From Peptococcaceae bacterium UBA3933 (GTDB lineage: Bacteria > Bacillota > Peptococcia > Peptococcales > BICA1-8), in NCBI GenBank assembly GCA_002385805.1, contig DGEF01000023.1, forward strand, positions 1-5,948: DNA of 5,948 bases, in the 5' to 3' direction. Below, one piece after another: positions 4,087 through 5,948 of the stretch. The notes beneath the pieces were generated by a model, which was not told where the DNA came from, made no database searches, and saw only the letters and a program-made list of their open reading frames with translations. Numbering within the stretch: the first letter of the stretch is position 1; each line of letters begins with the position of its first letter. A program made the position numbers and the translations under genes.

Positions 4087-4177
4087 TATAGAATGCGAAA
4101 CTTGTGCGAGTCTTACATATTAAAGAATATACGTGCATATTTTTGGCAAAAATATTTAAGGTGATTGTTGTTGACTT

Positions 4178-4215
4178 AAGCGAGGTATGATACCTTGCTT
4201 TACTAATTTTTTTTT
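4178..4215 (+). terminator. Intrinsic terminator (attenuator) in the rpoB leader
   Basis: AAGCGAGGTA (4178-4187) pairs with TACCTTGCTT (4191-4200), ten pairs with one G-U and a 3-base loop. A run of nine T residues lies at 4207-4215. The six-base gap between stem and T-run makes it somewhat weaker than the other terminators here. It stands between the predicted rpoB promoter and the rpoB start, so it should cut rpoB transcription unless overcome. I find no convincing alternative antiterminator fold upstream. Confidence 0.65.
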
Positions 4216-4232
4216 ATCTTTTAAATAAGGCT

Positions 4233-4241
4233 AAGGGGTGA
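4233..4241 (+). promoter_or_regulatory. Ribosome binding site that sets the rpoB start
   Basis: AAGGGGTGA, with a GGTGA core, lies six bases before TTG 4248. An in-frame TAA at 4245-4247 directly before that codon excludes any longer start. The next in-frame ATG (4266) has no properly spaced binding site. Confidence 0.8.
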
Positions 4242-4247
4242 AAGTAA

Positions 4248-5948
4248 TTGGTTAGTCCGGTAGGTATGCGCCGTAAAAGGCATAGTTTTGCAAAGATTAA
4301 AGAAATAATGGAGATGCCCAACCTTATTGAAATTCAACAAAACTCTTATCAGTGGTTTCTGGAGGAAGGTTTGCGAGAAACTTTCCAAGATATTTCTCCT
4401 ATTCAGGATTTTACCGGAAATTTGATTTTAGAGTTTGTTGATTATACTCTGGGGGAACCCAAATATGATATTGATGAATGTAAAGAAAGAGATATGACCT
4501 ATGCAGCCCCCTTGCGTTTAAAAGTTCGCTTAATTAATAAAGAAACCGGTGAGGTAAAAGAACAGGAAGTTTTTATGGGGGATTTCCCTTTAATGACCCC
4601 CAAAGGTACTTTTATTATTAATGGTGCAGAGAGGGTTATTGTCAGCCAATTAGTTCGTTCACCCGGTGTTTATTATGCAGTAAATATTGATCCCAGTGGA
4701 AAAAGGCTTTATACTGCTACTATTATCCCTAATAGAGGTGCCTGGTTGGAGTTTGAAACTGATGTAAATGAGAATTTGTTCGTACGAATTGATAGAACAA
4801 GGAAATTGCCGGTAACAGTTTTGTTACGTGCATTAGGTTACTCCAGCAATGGGCAGATACTGGAATTGTTTGACGGTGATGAGCGAATCAGAATGACTTT
4901 AGAAAGGGATCATACTGACTCGGAAGGAGAAGCCCTCGTTGAGATTTATAAAAGATTGCGTCCGGGAGAGCCTCCCACTGTAGACAGTGCTCGTTCTTTA
5001 TTAAATTCCTTGTTTTTTGATCCTAAGCGGTATGATTTAGCTAAAGTAGGCCGCTATAAATTAAATAAAAAATTAAATCTGGATGTCGATAAAGATATAC
5101 GTCATCTAACAAAAGAAGATATTATTGCTGTTGTTAAATATTTAATCAAAATGATTACCGGAGAAGGGAAGCCTGACGATATAGATCATCTAGGTAATCG
5201 TCGCCTGCGGTCTGTTGGAGAACTCTTGCAGAACCAGTTCCGGATCGGGTTATCTCGCATGGAGCGAGTAGTCAGGGAAAGAATGACTATTCAGGATGTT
5301 GATGTAATCACTCCTCAGATATTAATTAATATTCGTCCGGTAGTGGCGGCTATTAAGGAGTTTTTCGGTTCCAGCCAATTATCCCAATTTATGGATCAAA
5401 CTAACCCTTTAGCTGAACTTACACATAAAAGAAGGCTTAGTGCTCTGGGTCCAGGTGGGTTGAGCCGGGAAAGAGCCGGTTTTGAAGTGCGTGACGTACA
5501 CCATTCTCACTATGGACGGATGTGCCCCATTGAAACTCCGGAAGGTCCCAACATCGGTTTGATAAACTCTTTGAGTACCTACGCCCGGATAAATGAGTTT
5601 GGGTTTATTGAAACACCTTACCGAAAGGTTGATAAAGAAACCGGTAAAGTTACAGATATTATCGAATATCTTACAGCTGATGAAGAAGACCTTTATGTTA
5701 TAGCTCAGGCCAACGCTCCTTTAGATGAAGAAGGTAGATTTGCGGAGAAAAAGGTAAATGCTCGTTATGGCAGTGAAATATTAGTTGTAGATTCTGATCG
5801 TGTGGATTACATGGATGTTTCCCCGAAACAGGTTGTTTCTATTGCTACGGCAATGATTCCCTTTTTAGAACATGATGATGCTAACCGGGCCTTGATGGGA
5901 GCCAACATGCAGCGGCAAGCCGTACCTTTATTAAGAACTGATGCACCT
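4248..5948 (+). CDS. rpoB: DNA-directed RNA polymerase subunit beta, N-terminal part (partial)
   Basis: RpoB is the beta subunit of RNA polymerase and forms one pincer of the enzyme and much of the active-site cleft and rifampicin pocket. The window holds 567 codons, about half the usual length, open to the right edge. The protein starts at TTG 4248 with VSPVGMRRKRHSFAKIKEIM. Conserved blocks include GAERVIVSQLVRSPGVYY (about 126-143), LGNRRLRSVGELLQNQFRIG (about 320-340), the rifampicin region GSSQLSQFMDQTNPLAELTH (374-393) and HYGRMCPIETPEGPNIGLIN (about 422-441). Asp383, His393 and Ser398 match E. coli Asp516, His526 and Ser531, so no classic resistance change is visible. The last residues, PLLRTDAP, match the family. 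Its own promoter and a leader terminator precede it; rpoC is expected downstream. Confidence 0.97.
   Translation, partial: MVSPVGMRRKRHSFAKIKEIMEMPNLIEIQQNSYQWFLEEGLRETFQDISPIQDFTGNLILEFVDYTLGEPKYDIDECKERDMTYAAPLRLKVRLINKETGEVKEQEVFMGDFPLMTPKGTFIINGAERVIVSQLVRSPGVYYAVNIDPSGKRLYTATIIPNRGAWLEFETDVNENLFVRIDRTRKLPVTVLLRALGYSSNGQILELFDGDERIRMTLERDHTDSEGEALVEIYKRLRPGEPPTVDSARSLLNSLFFDPKRYDLAKVGRYKLNKKLNLDVDKDIRHLTKEDIIAVVKYLIKMITGEGKPDDIDHLGNRRLRSVGELLQNQFRIGLSRMERVVRERMTIQDVDVITPQILINIRPVVAAIKEFFGSSQLSQFMDQTNPLAELTHKRRLSALGPGGLSRERAGFEVRDVHHSHYGRMCPIETPEGPNIGLINSLSTYARINEFGFIETPYRKVDKETGKVTDIIEYLTADEEDLYVIAQANAPLDEEGRFAEKKVNARYGSEILVVDSDRVDYMDVSPKQVVSIATAMIPFLEHDDANRALMGANMQRQAVPLLRTDAP

Noticed and set aside
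4165..4191. Second rpoB promoter TTGTTG...TATGAT
   Set aside because: The spacing is only 15 bases with a poor -35 box, and TATGAT is part of the terminator stem-loop. The 4058-4086 promoter is far better.
5370..5450. Rifampicin-resistance substitution in rpoB
   Set aside because: All classic positions (equivalents of E. coli Gln513, Asp516, His526, Arg529, Ser531) have the sensitive residue. The Thr after DQ is normal in Gram-positives.

Overview
The window is a stretch of the conserved translation and transcription gene cluster of a low-GC Gram-positive bacterium. All genes are on the + strand, in the order tuf (last codons) - rpmG - secE - nusG - rplK - rplA - rplJ - rplL - rpoB (5' part, running off the right edge). 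The gene order, AT-rich codon use, strong AAGGAGG-type ribosome binding sites, an L10-type attenuated leader before rplJ and many intrinsic terminators all point to Firmicutes, most likely Clostridia. A Desulfotomaculum/Peptococcaceae-like lineage is a guess from the style of the intergenic repeats, not something the sequence proves.

Layout. 1-39 is the end of EF-Tu, followed by a strong terminator (88-132) and an AT-rich region. A promoter at 243-272 probably drives rpmG-secE-nusG-rplK-rplA (338-2569). The rplK-rplA gap holds heptamer repeats and a hairpin resembling a ribosomal protein L1 target, directly before the rplA ribosome binding site. The rplA-rplJ gap (about 300 bases) holds a consensus-like promoter, the L10 leader with its attenuator terminator, and a patch of short tandem repeats. 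rplJ and rplL follow and end at a near-perfect terminator (3844-3870). The 410-base rplL-rpoB gap has three parts: a small segment bracketed by opposed hexamer tracts, a 12-bp hairpin, and an rpoB promoter whose leader contains another intrinsic terminator just before rpoB.

How the genes work together. L11, L1, L10 and L7/L12 build the ribosomal stalks, L33 is a small 50S protein, SecE is part of the protein export channel, NusG couples RNA polymerase to elongation and translation, and RpoB is the polymerase beta subunit. The coding genes look intact and ordinary. The interest lies in the gaps: three promoters, four intrinsic terminators (two of them placed as attenuators), likely autoregulatory RNA sites for L10 and L1, and an unexplained repeat-flanked segment. 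I see no rRNA, tRNA, CRISPR array, recognisable insertion sequence or defence system.
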